Positions 47,501-57,390 of a stretch of 64,000 bases of DNA are shown piece after piece. Made by a program: the position numbers and the translations under genes. Location: the NCBI GenBank assembly GCA_013115135.1, contig JABANP010000177.1, positions 33,029 to 97,028 on the forward strand, given 5' to 3'. A model generated the notes under the pieces. The model saw only the letters and a list, made by a program, of their open reading frames with translations, searched no databases and was not told where the DNA came from. Within the stretch, counting starts at the first letter, position 1, and every line of letters starts with the position of its first letter. This stretch comes from Perkinsus olseni. Taxonomy: Eukaryota; Perkinsozoa; Perkinsida; Perkinsidae.

Positions 47501-48359
47501 ATTCTGAGCGACCAGAGCTGTAAAACACTGCGAGACCTGATGCAGCTGCTATCAGCATACATGACCAAGCTCTTTCATGCGGGGAGGTGATCGTACCATT
47601 CTTGCGCATGTGGTGTCTTTGTCACTTCGTGTTGTCAGATGCTCTTTAGCTATCTGCGAGATTGACGGAATACAAGTAGTCAACATGAAGAAGCCTCCTT
47701 CGGCCACCACACCAACGGATCCATCCTCCTACTGTGTGGGGACGTTGAGTATCGGTGAATCACTCTCATTGCGGATCGCTCAGACGCGAGTGAGATCGAA
47801 GGCTCAAGGGCTAGTCGGTGAGGCAATTGAAAGTCGAGGCTTGGTCATCACCTCCAATGCAGCGTCATCTCCAAAGTGAATTCGCCAATCATCTCTACTG
47901 CCCACTGATCGCGCCAGGTATGATATCGAAGTGGATGTGCAGGTGGATGGGAGCGCAGGTGAAATTGTCTATACTTGGCCGTCTATTCGCTTGAGGAGAG
48001 TCACTACGGTATGATGACTAACCACTTGCCCGAGTTGCTGAGCGCTATTCAGGTCTTACAGTGGACGTGCGCAGTAGGTAGCGGCGATCCTCTGAAAATG
48101 GGGGATAACACTTTGTCGGAAGGTGCGGGAACTTTCCAGGTAGCAGAAGTTGAGACGCGGCCTACTCGGATGAGTATCTTGGCAGAGTGACAACCCCGAC
48201 CATATGGAAGTGATAGAGAAGCTTTTAGAGATGATTGAAAAACGAGTAGAAGAGTGGTGGCCAGCGTCGGAGCGGATGAAACCGAGGGCTGTAAACCTAC
48301 AAGTGATTAGATTTAGTGCCATCATGAAGAAGGCCATAGCTAAGGACAAGAGAAAATGA
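44510..48359 (+). CDS. Coiled-coil and tandem GAF-domain protein
   Basis: A many-exon gene. The N-terminal part is coiled coil (NKELRGRLEENHQRCRGK; RVKSQQEQEKALVRTTRALH; LEGEVNRLEAEVYSLKREG). A low-complexity linker follows (SPVERTTPKALGE joined to APGAEEESRLPKLVKTSSRA). The first GAF domain spans about 46.5-47.5 kb and shows RFNSSVDKATGYRTKSVLCM, PIMRGPECVAV, VVNKIS and EFLLQIIGGV. A second GAF spans about 47.5-48.2 kb, with GLVGEAIESRGLVI, RYDIEVDVQVDGS and VLQWTCAVGSGD. GAF domains often bind cyclic nucleotides or other small ligands. No phosphodiesterase, cyclase or kinase domain follows: the gene ends with an acidic/basic helix and the TGA at 48357-48359. The 5' end is uncertain. Confidence 0.75.
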
Positions 48360-49144
48360 GTCATGAACATCCATGCTGATATGAAGTAGCCCCTCTTTGC
48401 TTTATGCTTCACTTGATACTGTGTTCATCCACTGAGGGTCCTTCAAGGGAAAATGAACTCCGAGCCCCGCCATAGAGCAGTTCATATTGGAGATCCGTTC
48501 TCACCGAGAACTTCTCGGTGCTAAGTCTTGATTCTTTGGGAAATATGGGCGAATTGTCTATGGCGCGAAGTCCGGGAGGAATGCAAAGCTCAAAAGGTGT
48601 CGAGATCGGAGTTCCCTCTATCAGTGAGTTTCAGGCCCATGACTGAACTCTTAGCCATTATGGTATTGGAAAAGAACTAACCCGCGTTGGGGGGACTGAA
48701 AGTCACCGTAATCGAAGCATAGATTCGGAATCTATGTCAGGTCGATGGACACTGAGCTGACTGATGAGACTGGCCATTGCTCGGCCCGAGCAAAGCACAC
48801 GTGCTTACAAAAGCACGCAAACACACCAAGTGTGAAAAATTCAGAAATCTGCCAAACTGGGACTGCAAAATCAGATAATATCACTTCGATCTCATGAAAA
48901 CACGCAGGTTGTATCATCCATATCCATCTGAGAGAAATGCTTCCCCCGAAACACACGACGCCCCAGTCGATGATGGTTTTCTGTCTCGAGAACGGACGAA
49001 ACAACAGAGTAGCAGCAACATGAGCTGAAAAGCTAGAGAATTGAGCTTGCCAGGACAGACAGGGTGCAGGGATGCCGGTGCTAGACGAACTCCTCTGAAG
49101 AGAAGCGGCCGCTCATGGCGCACAGCGTCCGTGCCACCAACTAT
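48360..49144. other. Flank shared with secreted-family copy A
   Basis: From about 48680 it matches 41130-41810 in the same orientation. No gene is recognised. Confidence 0.5.
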
Positions 49145-49900
49145 TCATTGCTTTCTAAGTAGCAGTTGCCCGTGATCGAACCACGTTACTATCGCCGTGT
49201 ACGAGATAACGTAGAACCCTTGAAGACTGCCTCTCGGCACCGAAAACCTGGGACAACTTCCAGCAACAGCGGCAATGAACTTGTCATATATGTCCATGCT
49301 CTCAGGTGCCACGAAATAAGAGCGCCAGTTCATGAAGCCCGGAGAGACACTGTCTAAAATGAGAGTCATTTCTGACATCGTGCTTACAAGAGGCATCTCT
49401 CCACAGGAGACATTCATGGACACCTTGGAGTCAGAAGTTATCTGGAAGGCAATCTCTACCTGACCGTCGTTCGTGTATATGAATCTGCCAGGGACCAAAT
49501 CATATGTAACTCTTCGAAAACGAACATTTTGACCTTGAAATTGGACGGTCAGAGACTCAAAATCCTCAGAGGTCAGAGTGACAAGGTCACCGGCTCTCAA
49601 GCGGCCGCAGGTGAGAGCTTTTCCACCTCGCTGTACCAATGACATAACTCTGATGGACTGACGTCGATGATGTATGAAGTACCCACAGTCTCTCTTAAGG
49701 GGTGTGTCCTTTCGGGAACGAAGAAACCATCCCTCGATACCGGCTCAAATATGAACCCAACATTGAGCCATATGCTCACATCGACGACGATGTGTAAGCC
49801 TGCCGAGGTGTGCATGAACCTCCCAGCCTTTTCAGCTCTTGAGCCTAACATCAGTATCGATATACACATGAGACCAGGGTGGCAGAACTTCATCATCGAG
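48680..49900. repeat. Duplicated block with secreted-family gene B
   Basis: Same-orientation partner of 41110-42720. Similarity covers the downstream flank and the coding part. Confidence 0.65.
49145..49896 (-). pseudogene. Unrecognised secreted-type protein, copy B, with a 1-bp frameshift
   Basis: From the ATG at 49896 the N-terminus looks like a signal peptide (MMKFCHPGLMCISILMLGS). The frame matches copy A as far as PSELCHWYSEVEKLSP. It then breaks in the GCGGCCGC at 49600-49607, where copy A has one base more, and resumes in the next frame at LRAGDLVTL. It continues to LLLRKQ and a stop at 49145. The remainder has no other stop, so the break is recent, a sequencing or assembly error, or bypassed by a 51-bp intron that would remove a conserved block. 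Confidence 0.6.
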
Positions 49901-50413
49901 AGAGACGGATTGATTATATAAATAAAACTGCAGTAGACACGAAAGGCGGGCACTGCCCGCCGGGCAGGATGCTGAAATCTCAGCGCGTAGTGAACACAGA
50001 TCTACGTCAACCGAACAAACCCTCACGACTTGATGTAACCGCTTGTACCTTCTTGCACCTCAAGAATTACAGAGAACAACCGGGCAAGGTCCGAGGATTA
50101 TAATAGCCTTCAGGAAAGATAGATAAACTGATTGAGATAACGTCAACGGTTGCGACGCTCGGCATTGGGACGGCCCTCGTCATGCTAGCGACACAGTTGC
50201 GTTATGCTAGCATAACAGCTGCGGCGCGTAGCTAAGTCACCGCGTCACTGGGCCAAGTCATGAGTTAGAGGCGGAAAAAAGGCTCAGGGAGTCATACTAT
50301 TGGCGTGACTTGCAAACGGAGACAGAATGGAGACACCGGAGACAAGAATCAGCTAGTGTCACGCTAGTTCATCGGTGTAGGGTTGGGACGGCCATCAAGC
50401 TATGTGTGAGGTC

Positions 50414-51112
50414 ATGAACTTCGATGTACCACTGTTGCCCAGCCGGCTTACAGCTCTGGTCGACCTATTCAACGCTATGACGGACCTTGATGATGTCCCG
50501 AGGTTAATTATCGCCACCCAGTTGACCGTCAAATTTCGACGATGAAACGACGGCAAGCTGGGGTGGAACTTCATCTTCTCACTTTAGGAACTTCATTCGC
50601 GGGATTATCACCCAGTCAGAGTGCTCGGACCAGCTCTGTATACCATCCAGGTTGCATGTATCGAGGGCTTCTTGCGATCGAATTTTTGTCACAGAAAATT
50701 GCGTGCTCAGTATACTATCCACAAACTACCTCGGACGAAGCTCACGGGCCGTCAGCCACGATCCCTCGAGTTCTCATGCATCTCCCGACAACACCCGCAC
50801 TGTATAACGCAGGCAGGGTTCAACTGACTGCTATTAACTCCTCTGCTCCCATCCCCTCGTACGATGCTGGCCACCCACGATAGGAGAACGCACACACAGC
50901 AGAAATAATGGTTGTACAGGAAGGCCGCGGGTTAATTGTCGCAGGGGGTCGTTGAAATGCAGGTGTCGAGCCTCATTCGTGGCAAAGATCAGTCTAGGCT
51001 GATGCGCTTGTCCTGCTCAGTACTCAGCGCGCAGGGAGACTTGGACCTCACAAATTTCCTATCCGTTGCTAGGGAACTCAGCAGAAAGTTTCGGCCATGT
51101 CTTATGACTTAG
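50414..51112 (+). CDS. Hypothetical small multi-exon gene
   Basis: Exon 1 from the ATG at 50414 reads MNFDVPLLPSRLTALVDLFN and continues to ATQLT. A GT-AG intron of about 66 bp then joins in phase to ELHSRDYHPVRVLGPALYT. The last exon (from about 50959) reads VSSLIRGKDQSRLMRLSCSV and ends RKFRPCLMT at 51112. The middle part is not resolved. No family is recognised. The gene is helical in character and lies between secreted-family copy B and PLC3. Confidence 0.35.
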
Positions 51113-51147
51113 GGCTCACCGAAGTGGTATGTTAATCATTCGTGAAT

Positions 51148-51221
51148 GCCCGATTAGTTCAGCTGGATAGAACGTCTACCTACGGATTAGATGATCGTAA
51201 GTTCGAACTCTGCATCGGTTA
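51148..51221 (+). tRNA. tRNA-Arg (ACG)-like sequence, probably degenerate
   Basis: It folds as a cloverleaf of normal size: acceptor GCCCGAT/ATCGGTT, D stem GTTC/GAAC, anticodon loop CTACGGA (ACG), T loop TTCGAAC. Pairs 2-71, 31-39 and 52-62 are mismatched and others are G-U. It could be a decayed gene, a tRNA-derived element, or an organellar insert. Confidence 0.4.
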
Positions 51222-51812
51222 TGCTTTCACCGCGTGCTGGCGTACTTGTGACCTCCTCTGCAATGACGACCCCTGGGAGATTCGAATCGCCCCGGGTACA
51301 GAGCTGTTAGAGAGTCTCTAACAGAGACCGACTGATCCAGAACAGAACACGCGACGTTGTTCCATCTGGGATCCAGACTTAGATCTGATGATGTGTGGAT
51401 CTGCCCGGACGAGGCTGACTCGATTCAGGACAAAGAACCAGTTGTTCCTTTTTATCTGGGCCACTGAGCTCGAGAGATCATTCACCTGGTGAATACACCA
51501 GGAGCTTGCGAAATTCACCATCACGAGACTGGATTCAGCGGCTCACCATTCGGCCAGGCATGGCCGCACATTCTCTTAGTAAACGGGGAGCGGACCGGAC
51601 ATCGACAACACAACAGGAATGGAGCCTTATTGGAAAAGTGAACCATCATTTGAAACTTGCGCCTATGAAAGATGCGTTTCGGCTCGCAAAATACTGTAGA
51701 AGTCGCTCTAGAGAATTGGAGTGAAACTGTGCCGCAGCAATGAATTTTCACTGTTGAAGTTTCACCGCGAAGATCGATGTATGGGCTCTGTTATGGCAAC
51801 TAGTGCCGATGA
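51222..51812. other. Intergenic, nothing recognised
   Basis: Short ORFs only (51506-51724 plus and its antisense). No paralogous flank to PLC1/PLC2 was clear here. Confidence 0.4.
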
Positions 51813-52810
51813 TCACTTCGTGCGGGCTTTTAAAGCTTCTGCCAGTTCAACCCCATAAAGACAGGCATCATTGACTTCGAGAAGATTGATATATTCCAGC
51901 TGCGGAATAATACCAATGAGCTTCTTGTTGACGCCGCTGAGCTTCGTATCATTCAGGATATTCGACCCGGCCTTGAGCATCTCCTCTACTGACGTCGAAT
52001 CATATTGCCAATGCGCTTGGATCGTAGTCAGATTAGTCTTGGGCTTCCTGGAGGCAGTTTCATTGATGTAAAGGAACAACTCTTTGTTGATGTATCCACT
52101 GCCTGGTGACCCCTCACGACAGTCTCCATTCTCGCGGTAGCATGTAAGGGAGGAGTTCCAGTTGGCATCTAGACAGACACCCTCACCTTCCACGACGAAG
52201 ACATGTCCACCTGACAAATGAGAGAAGAAGGATGTAACTCGAGCGAGGTTCGTTACCTGCATTTAGTGCAGACATCTTCATAGCCTGATTGATGGTGAGG
52301 CCCTTCAGCCTATCACATGACCCATCCGATCCAATAGATGGCATGAGATTCAAAGTAGCCATAGTCTGCCACACTTTGCCCTTACAGTCGTCGGTGTTGG
52401 GAGAGTAGTGACTGTTAACCAGCAAGATGAACTCCCCCGGATGTGAGTTAGCCCAAGTAACGACTTCCGTAAGTGCATCTTTAAGGCTGTGGTCAACGGT
52501 TAGAATCCCATGATGCATATACATACCCTTCGCGTTGCACAAGGGGCGAATGTCGAATGCTCTGACACCGCAATTCAGTTGTGCTGTGAAATTGCCTTCT
52601 TGCGATTTGGCTATCTCCCAGAATGCATCAGTAGTCAATATGTACCCAGTTCCAGAGTCGTGTGACCTGACACCAGTTATGCTGGCCCCAATCGGGCCCA
52701 TTCACTCACATGAGCATCGGCCATTCATTGAGGAGGGCGTCCCCCTCACCACGAATCGCGCCTGAAGACGCACCAGACTGCAGGATGATCCAGGTAAGCA
52801 CAATGATCAT
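51813..52810 (-). CDS. Secreted PI-PLC X-domain protein, paralogue 3
   Basis: Three exons: 52810-52710, 52666-52257 and 52210-51813, 302 aa. Exon lengths 101, 410 and 398 nt are identical to paralogue 2. Signal peptide MIIVLTWIILQSGASSG; catalytic MLMSHDSGTGY; RAFDIRP; MYMHHG; GHVFVVEGEGVCLD. All X-domain catalytic residues are present. The middle exon's second half is nearly identical to paralogue 2 (SIGSDGSCDRLKGLT), while the first half is more diverged, which suggests gene conversion. The apparent ATG at 52701 is in the intron of this model and gives a protein without the His-Asp context. Confidence 0.88.
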
Positions 52811-54864
52811 TGAGCAGAAGCTAGAGGGATGACTGATATGTTACAACCACTCGGTTCACTGGACAGGTGGTATACTCGTCCCCACTGGGGAACTCGGCAG
52901 CACAGAAATAGCTCTTTGTGGGGTGTCTAACGCCGCACGAGCCGACGAGGGATCTCGCACACCTCACCTAGAGGCTCGTGTTGGCTTATGGTCAGCTACT
53001 GCGGCAGTCAGGCCTTCAACAGAACCGGAACCAGATACGTTTCCACTTAGCCTTCTTTCGCAGCTCGTCAAATTGGGGCTCTATTCTGTTCAAATGCCAC
53101 CACTACCAGAGGAGCAATAAGCTCACTTAGCCAAGCGCCCGGCCGAAGCCGATGACTGTCCGAGACACGGCGCCAAACCGCAAAGCGTTCGCAGGGTGTT
53201 GAGAAAGGATGAAAATTGGTGAGAGCTTCTCCAACAGGGGCCCATCAGGCCGGTTTCGCCAGTAGTACAGCCCAGGACAGAAAGGAGAAAGAAGCAATCC
53301 TGATATCGAATCACTATCTCAATTTGCGGCGGGTTTTGGGCCGCACAAAGAATTTGTGCGGGGCTCTTGCCACCCATGTTTGTGCGCCGCTCGTGAGCTG
53401 ATGGATGGCCGAGAGGGCGAAGACCCCGAAACAGTGAAGCTGGCTGATCATCTAGTGCTCTCTGGATGCGTTGGCTTGCTCATCAGACGGGCTCGAAGGT
53501 GCTAGAGCCCAACCTCACAGCCCACCCTTGGAATGACTCTTCCAACGCAACGAAAATCGTCGTGCAATTGGAATCACACGAATGACATGCCCAGTAGCAA
53601 ACGTCGTCTAAGTGGTTAACCTCCTTCGGCTGCGGTGGCCTCCTGAAACAGTCAGACTCGAACTCCGATAGATTGAAGACCACGATGAACCCTACACCGC
53701 CTGTAGCTCCTCCATGTGCAGCTGATGGTACAGGTGGTCCGTCTGAGAAGGACATGCACAGAGTGCTCCTACATCCTGCCCAGCGCCTACCAGAGGGGGG
53801 CGGCTGAGCTCCCATCGATTTGAAAAGTAGTATTGTGTTACCGGAGTTGATGTCATCAAAAAGGACCTGTGTCGGTCCACTGCTGTCGAGATGTTGGCAT
53901 CATTCCTTCCCTTACCGCATGGTTCCTCTCGTGTGCTATCGAACCCCCGAAGGATGTGCCCACCACACAATGCCATGGTCCCTGATAGCGAACACTCATC
54001 GTAGAAGTGGCGAGGCACGGACCTTGCCGGGTATTCGGTTGAACTCTGGATCTTGATCCATTATCGTCTTGATGTTCTCAGCAACATCCTTAGACAACGC
54101 GTGTTTGCCTAGGGCCTCCGACACCACTGAGGATGAGTACACTCAGGACTGACTATACCCCTACCGCACGCTTACGAATTCGTATCTTGTTCGTCTGTTC
54201 GTCATCAAAGTCGCATTGCTTAATCCTTATCCTGACAAGGACACCCTCAACGCAGAGCGGCAGCGGGATTAAAGGCCTACGGAGGCAAGCTTTCGAGCTG
54301 CTTCCTGAGAGCGTCCTCTTCCTCGTCGATATCGGACATGTTTCACTAGACGGGCAGCAGCTGCAATGCCCAGATCACCAATTTTGCCCGGAATTCTCAT
54401 ATCATTGCGTCTGCTGACACTATCCCGGCTTGATTTATCCAAACTAGTCTTATTGATTCTTTTCGGTCGTATTGTTGCTAATGATTAGTCTACCCGACCC
54501 TTTTGTGGCATCGCACAGCTCACTTCCAATTAACAAAGCAACACCAAGAGGGACGCCGACAGCAGGAGAGCAACACAACAATGTCATGATCGTTGCTGCC
54601 ATTATTGAAGGGAAGCAAGGAACTCGAGATCCTCACTATCAGCCACGGTACCTGAGGAGAGTGCAGTGGGAGTCACATGGTCAATATAGCATACTTATAA
54701 GGTCATCATTATCGATCATTTCCTGCCTCACACGGCGCAATCTGTTGGCCTCAGTTCTGACGACCACTAGAGAGTCTTCCAGCATCGAGAGGACGTCACG
54801 GACTGACACACGAAGAGTGACTACAGTCAGGAGCTCACGGCAGTACCGTCATGCATCTTGTCCT
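52811..54864. other. About 2 kb without a convincing gene
   Basis: Open frames at 52923-53120 (plus), 53815-53483 and 54018-53692 (minus) and 54472-54879 (plus) have no domain, signal peptide or paralogue. Confidence 0.4.
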
Positions 54865-56655
54865 TTAGGAGAGCCCTGAGCTCGTTGGAACGTTCGACCG
54901 ACCTGCTATCCTGAAAGCGGGATCAGATTTCACTTGGTGAGCGCCCATTATGAACAGTCCATTCGAGTGTCCCACCCTGGGCTCGATCTGCAACCGCTCC
55001 TCCCGGGTGAGGGGCCGGCATCTAGAGTGATCACCACGCTTCAGTCTATGACCGCAATAGATGCATCTCTCGGATCGCTCTCTTCGGACTCTAGGCTGGG
55101 GTGAGCTGCCCTCAAGAGCAGTGTTCTCCTGAATGGAAGCGGTCTCCTCAATAGGGGCCGCCTGTTGCTGAGTCGGCGCTGCCTTGGCCTCCACGTCCTT
55201 GGCCGGACAGAAAAAGGCCCGGAACATCTGCGAGAAGCGGTAATTTCCTCACTGGGGTTATCATTACTACCGAGGCGAAGTACTCCGTCAGGCTGATGAT
55301 TAAGCTTTTGAAAGCATTGATGGAGGCATGCATAACGAAAAGTGAGGATGGCTGACACGCCAGTCCAAAGTTCCGCCACGAATTGACGAAGCCCAACATC
55401 CTCATCGCCATAGAGAGTGCACTTGTCAACTTAGAAACATATTACGTCCCTCCGGTGGAGGCCCCAATGGTGAACTTAAGAGCTCGTCTGCAGGACCACC
55501 AGTCAAGGGCTTGTCCGGTACTACTCCAAAGTGTGAGTCCTTCCACAGCCTCTCGTATTCATCATCTGCCCCCGCATCCTTCTTACCATGCTCCACAGCA
55601 GCAGCAGGTGGTGGTGTGGTGGTGATCTGGTCATCAGCCTTCTGCTTGGCCTGCTGCAGTTGCGCCTCGAGCCGAGCTATTCGGCCCAGTAGATCCTGCT
55701 TCTGACGTGCTGCCTCGAATGCTCTATCTCGCCATTTCTCAACTTCTAGCTGCAGTGAGGCCAACTCCTTCGAGTACTTCTCACGATTGGTCATGTCCGA
55801 CCATTCCGATTCGTAATTTCTGCCCTTCGCGGGACTACCCTCTTCTTTAGCGAACCGTGCGTCATCACGAGCTCCAGCAACCTCCGCGTCGCCTTTGCCG
55901 TCTTTGTGCTTCTCACAGTGTTTCCGAATCACTTCGATGAGCTGCCTTGTAGCTTCCTGTGTTGGTGCTCTCCCAGCGAAGTAGTAGAAACTATCACTAC
56001 TGCACAAGCCAGTATCACTTCGGAGCATCGTATCAAAAGCTTCGACCCGACCCTCCCCACAGGCCACCTCGAGCAAAGATACTCCACTCGGATCCTCTAC
56101 GACAGGATCCACCCCCATGGACAGCAGGCTTGACACTATGTCCAGGTAACCCTTTTCGCCACCTTGTAAGGCGTAATGCATACATAGCTGTTGATCGCCA
56201 CTACTGAGGACTCTCCCATACCGCTCCAGTATGGCTTGGAAGCTCCGCCTGTCCCCCGAGGCACAGGCGTTAAGGAACGCTGAAGAGACCCCTTGAGCCG
56301 CACCTCGTCCTTCACCAGACGCCCGCCCAGCAGCAACAGAGTCCAATTCGAGATCTCTGTTCGGGAGTTGGGGAAGAGATGGTATCGTCGGACCCAAAGT
56401 AGCGAAGAAAAGTAGGGCTACTATTACAATGAAGAATACTATAACTCTAATAGGATCTAGAGTCACTGCCGCTTCATGACCTTTCCGCAATGCTCCTGTA
56501 ACAGAGTCCTCCAGATCCACCATGAGGGCGTTGGAGCCCCTCCTTTCCTTGCTGGAAGACGATGAAGGGGACGCTTCTGCTGCTGCTGCTGTCGATACGT
56601 CCAGCAAGTCGCCTTGTGGTCGTACTCGTTGCTGTGGGCCCCTCATCGGCTGCAT
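54865..56655 (-). CDS. Single-pass membrane protein with ankyrin-like and coiled-coil regions
   Basis: Exons 56655-55476, 55429-55284 and 55227-54865 join in phase and give about 562 aa. The in-frame ATG is at 56655; the ORF extends further up without an ATG. The order is: Ser/Ala-rich cytosolic-type N-terminus, a hydrophobic span (VIVFFIVIVALLFFATLG), an alpha-helical segment resembling ankyrin repeats (LNACASGDRRSFQAILERYG; IVSSLLSMGVDPVVEDPSG), a coiled coil (LASLQLEVEKWRDRAFEA; IARLEAQLQQAKQKAD) and a basic C-terminus with a CIYCGHRLKRGDHSRC cluster that could bind zinc. No named family is recognised. Ankyrin similarity is by eye only. Confidence 0.65.
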
Positions 56656-57390
56656 AGGTATACCTCCCGGATCAGGAGACCCGTACCTACAGGGCACATG
56701 GAGGTAGTAGCCACTGTGCTCACTGCCGTCTACCGCTTATCAACAGCTGACGATGACGATGAGGATGCAGTACGGCCTGCTGCCTTACTCGACGTGGGCT
56801 GTAACATGGTCAACGATGATGAGGAATAGTACTATGAGTAGTAGTCGATGATACTACTAATATCGCGGGGCTATCACTGTAAGATGGAGTTCTTATAACG
56901 GCGCCACGAAGATATTCAAACGCTGTCGTCTGAACGGCGCGACGCTCTATTCTCACTAATTTCGTGGCCTGTAATCCGAGAGATGCGCCGCGAGGGTCGC
57001 ATCTTGCCCGAATTGCCGCGCGTTAAGGAACCATAAGATGGCACAAGATGGGCAAGATGACTTAGACATGGTCCAACGCGGATACACATTGGTTGCGGAA
57101 ACATGTAATTAGACTTGATAAAACTTGGGATAGTACTGTTCATTCATGTATCTCATACTCGTCCTGCCATAGTCTCCTCTAGTACATACCTAATACCACA
57201 ATTTACCCAATTCGTATCTGATAATCTTCACCTCTCTAGCTGCAGTAGGAGCCCTCCTTCAATAGCATCATCAGGACATACGCAAGTGATAAGGGCCGCT
57301 AGTAACCGCAGTGACACCTCCTTAGAGTAAGTCTTGCACCAGTCAAGCACCTGTACTTAGACTCATTAACATCATGCTGATCACCTCCCC
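56656..57390. other. Intergenic, nothing recognised
   Basis: Short ORFs only. The word TTCGTGGCGC occurs on the minus strand near 56901. Confidence 0.45.

Noticed and set aside
55511..55705. Plus-strand ORF inside the membrane coiled-coil gene
   Set aside because: It is a shadow of the opposite coding strand, which has a long open frame with a membrane span and coiled coil.
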